DNA from: Chamaea fasciata
Lineage: Eukaryota > Chordata > Aves > Passeriformes > Sylviidae
Direction of reading: 5' to 3'
DNA: 64,000 nt
NCBI GenBank assembly: GCA_029207755.1
Contig: JARCOQ010000008.1
Coordinates: forward strand, 24,355,021-24,419,020
Under the pieces are notes generated by a model. That model saw nothing but the letters and a program-made list of their open reading frames with translations, was not told the DNA's origin and searched no databases. A program made the position numbers and the translations under genes. Positions 61,961-64,000 of this stretch are shown here, in pieces. Positions within the stretch are counted from its first letter, which is position 1, and each line of letters opens with the position of its first letter.

Positions 61961-63512
61961 ACAAGGCAGGTTGGTACTCTGCAGTCCAGAAGAAAGGTGG
62001 GGAATTCAGTGAGAGGCAGGAGCAGTTGAGGGCATTCAGTGTCCCTTGACAGTGTTTAAAACTTCCCAGCTTCATTCCACATTGCAGTGAAAGCTTGCTT
62101 CTGAAATCTCAGCATTTCTCTGTGAAATTACATTCTTGGTCTGCAGCCAGCCCAAAAAGACAGTCTCTGAGGTTATCAGTTCAGTTTTAGCCCAGGAATA
62201 ATCAGGGAGAGGAAAAAGCCAAAACACATTACTGCTTGACAGCTGTATTTGACTCTGTGTAGAACTGGTTGGTGGGCTAAGGCCAACTGGAGCAAAGTAA
62301 AGTGTTCTTCTGGTTGTTTTTTAAAAGTTCCCAACTGATCATAGTTGGCAGAATTCAAAGCCTTAGAAGAACTGAAAAGAACCTGTATCACCCCAGAAAA
62401 AAATCAATTTGAAAGATACATCTATCCCCAGGTACAAGCCACATGCAACCCTCAATACACCCCATCGGTATTGAATGGAAGTCTGGCTGTTAATGTAGTT
62501 AAAGAAAGAATTTTTAGAGAACTATGAGAGGCATTTAGGTCACTGAAGTTTGGTTCCCTGATATTCCTAGTCACTACTGTGTATCGTCACTTTCACAGCT
62601 CGATCTTAGTTGCAGCAGCTATAGGCTCTCAAATATCACAGCAATGCTCCCATGGGAGTACCAAGACAACGAAACCCTGAGGAAGGCCATGTTCATTTGG
62701 GGTGTTTGCCTCACCCTACATACAGCAATTTGGAGGAAGTTAAGGGTTTTCCCCAACTTTCCAGTTTCAACTTGACTACCTCCTAGTTTGAATCAAGCTT
62801 TTTTGCATGGTAAAAAAAAAGAAGAAAAACACATAGAATAAATAGACGTTTATAGGCTTTTGCACTTCTTCACATTTTACTTTTTGTCCTCGAATTTCTC
62901 CAAGTTTCATGAGAGATCAGCCCTCTCCACCAGGACACACTTTCAGCAATACGACCCATAGTGTATGTGTAAAAGGAGAGCTTAAAGGTAGCATATAAGG
63001 TAGCATTTCTGCATCATATCCTCTCAGCAATCACTTGTTTTGGAGCCTTTTATGCTGGATTCTGGATTTAGGCTGTTGTATCATTTGCCAATGAAAAAAT
63101 TCTTCTCCTGAAAAATATCTGGGTTTTAATCCACTTCTGCCTATGATTTCTAAAGTAACCCATGGTTATGAGTCCTACAATGTTCATTTTAAATATCTGT
63201 TTCCACAAATCCAGAAGTTTGGGGGAAAAAAATACATTTCTTTGGTGCTGCCCAGTGTTTATAATAAATCAAGTATTTGCACCTCCAGTGATCTTACTCA
63301 CCCCCTAATCAGCAATAGCTTGGATGAACCAAAGCTATGGACTGGGATCCAGAAAGAGAATTAATGCTCAATTCTAGGATCCAGGATTTAGCAATTTTTT
63401 TGTATCCCATACAGAGCAGAAGCAGCTTCTGCTGCTTCAACAAAACGGAGCTTCAGATGCGAACTTGCCAGTTTTCTGAGAGTTATGCTACTGGGATTTG
63501 AGTAGATCTCAA
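61961..63512. other. Spacer between inverted-repeat arms, unique sequence
   Basis: About 1.55 kb of AT-rich sequence without long frames (none above 75 codons) or recognised repeats. It does not look like the body of a DNA transposon: no transposase-like frame is present. An 8-base A run with GAAGAAAA follows near 62813. Confidence 0.6.
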
Positions 63513-63671
63513 AACTCACTTCAGGTTTTCAATGCTACTTTACTCCCATTCTGTTCCTACCTGCTTCTGTAATTTTTGTGCTTGAGCACAGTATAGTAAT
63601 GAATATAATAGTAGGAAGAGAATGGTTTATAACCCCATATACATTTGTATTTCTCCTCAACAAGGAAAAAA
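63513..63671 (+). repeat. Right arm of inverted repeat, possible source copy
   Basis: This 159-base segment runs from 'AACTCACTTCAGG' to 'CAACAAGGAAAAAA' and pairs with 61789-61947. It continues into A11 (63666-63676) then CAAACAAAAGG. I could not find a target-site duplication around it, which favours it being the resident source rather than an insertion. Confidence 0.9.
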
Positions 63672-63676
63672 AAAAA

Positions 63677-64000
63677 CAAACAAAAGGTAGTCACCTGCTG
63701 AACTCCAAGGCACCTTTTTGTGAAATGAGTCAGAAATCTCCAAGCCTTAGGTGGCTGCTAGATCGACAGGAAAATCTGGGAGAACTGAGGAAGGTAGTAT
63801 TTGGTTGCTTTAAATTCACCATGAGAATTATTTTTAAGACTATCCTTTTCCTTCTTCTGTTGATGTTCCCTGGCCCTGATATATAGTCTATGCCACTGAG
63901 CCTGATGAAAATAGGTCAATAGGTTGCAATTCTGGAAAATATCTATGCTCCGAACTGTCACCTTTTGCAGTTTTCACAGTATTTTTCAACCTTTTCTGGT
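63677..64000. other. Unique non-coding sequence, no gene seen
   Basis: The last 324 bases contain the end of a 102-codon plus-strand frame (63578-63886) that starts within the inverted-repeat arm and has a hydrophobic C-terminus. It has no recognised family and is probably chance. Confidence 0.55.

Noticed and set aside
61786..63676. Inverted repeat as terminal inverted repeats of a DNA transposon
   Set aside because: The 12-base direct repeat flanks the left arm alone, not the whole unit. The spacer has no transposase-like frame, and the arms end in an A/T run rather than defined transposon termini.

Overview
The window looks like avian non-coding nuclear DNA, either intergenic or the inside of a very large intron. 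The evidence is several 5'-truncated CR1 LINEs with the avian-type 3' end, older amniote SINEs (MIR-like copies and a 5S-rRNA-derived AmnSINE1-like copy), one ERV-type LTR, sparse CpG, and no long open reading frame with recognisable protein similarity. No gene is called with confidence. The longest open frame (about 41.27-41.85 kb) is about what chance gives over 64 kb read in six frames.

Layout: 0-9.5 kb is unique sequence with one clear CR1 (4.46-5.04 kb). A short unclassified minus-strand frame lies at 9.55-9.72 kb, next to a 32-base T run and an MIR-like SINE (10.2 kb). 10.8-20.2 kb is unique sequence broken by a short CR1 end (15.1 kb) and a G15/T-rich tract (17.75 kb). At 20.26-20.92 kb is an old CR1 reverse-transcriptase segment. 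At 24.5-25.4 kb an MIR fragment is followed by a nearly complete AmnSINE1-like element. 27-34 kb is mostly unique, with stretches that resemble conserved non-coding elements (29.9 and 31.65-32.0 kb). At 34.32-34.57 kb is a perfect array of 50 CTTCC units. 36.4-60 kb is unique DNA with homopolymer runs (A56 at 46.0 kb), a G-rich tract (48.67 kb), a TA/TG microsatellite (51.26 kb) and an A7G array (56.65 kb). At about 60.1-60.7 kb lies a minus-strand LTR-like sequence next to a C-rich quadruplex motif.

The most unusual structure is at 61.77-63.68 kb. Two 159-base segments with only 4 differences lie in inverted orientation about 1.57 kb apart. The left copy is flanked by a perfect 12-base direct repeat, and its A-rich end lies next to one copy of that repeat. 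This looks like a recent retroposed or templated copy of the right segment, inserted a short distance away in the opposite orientation.

All repeat family names come from recollection of family consensus features, not from a database search.
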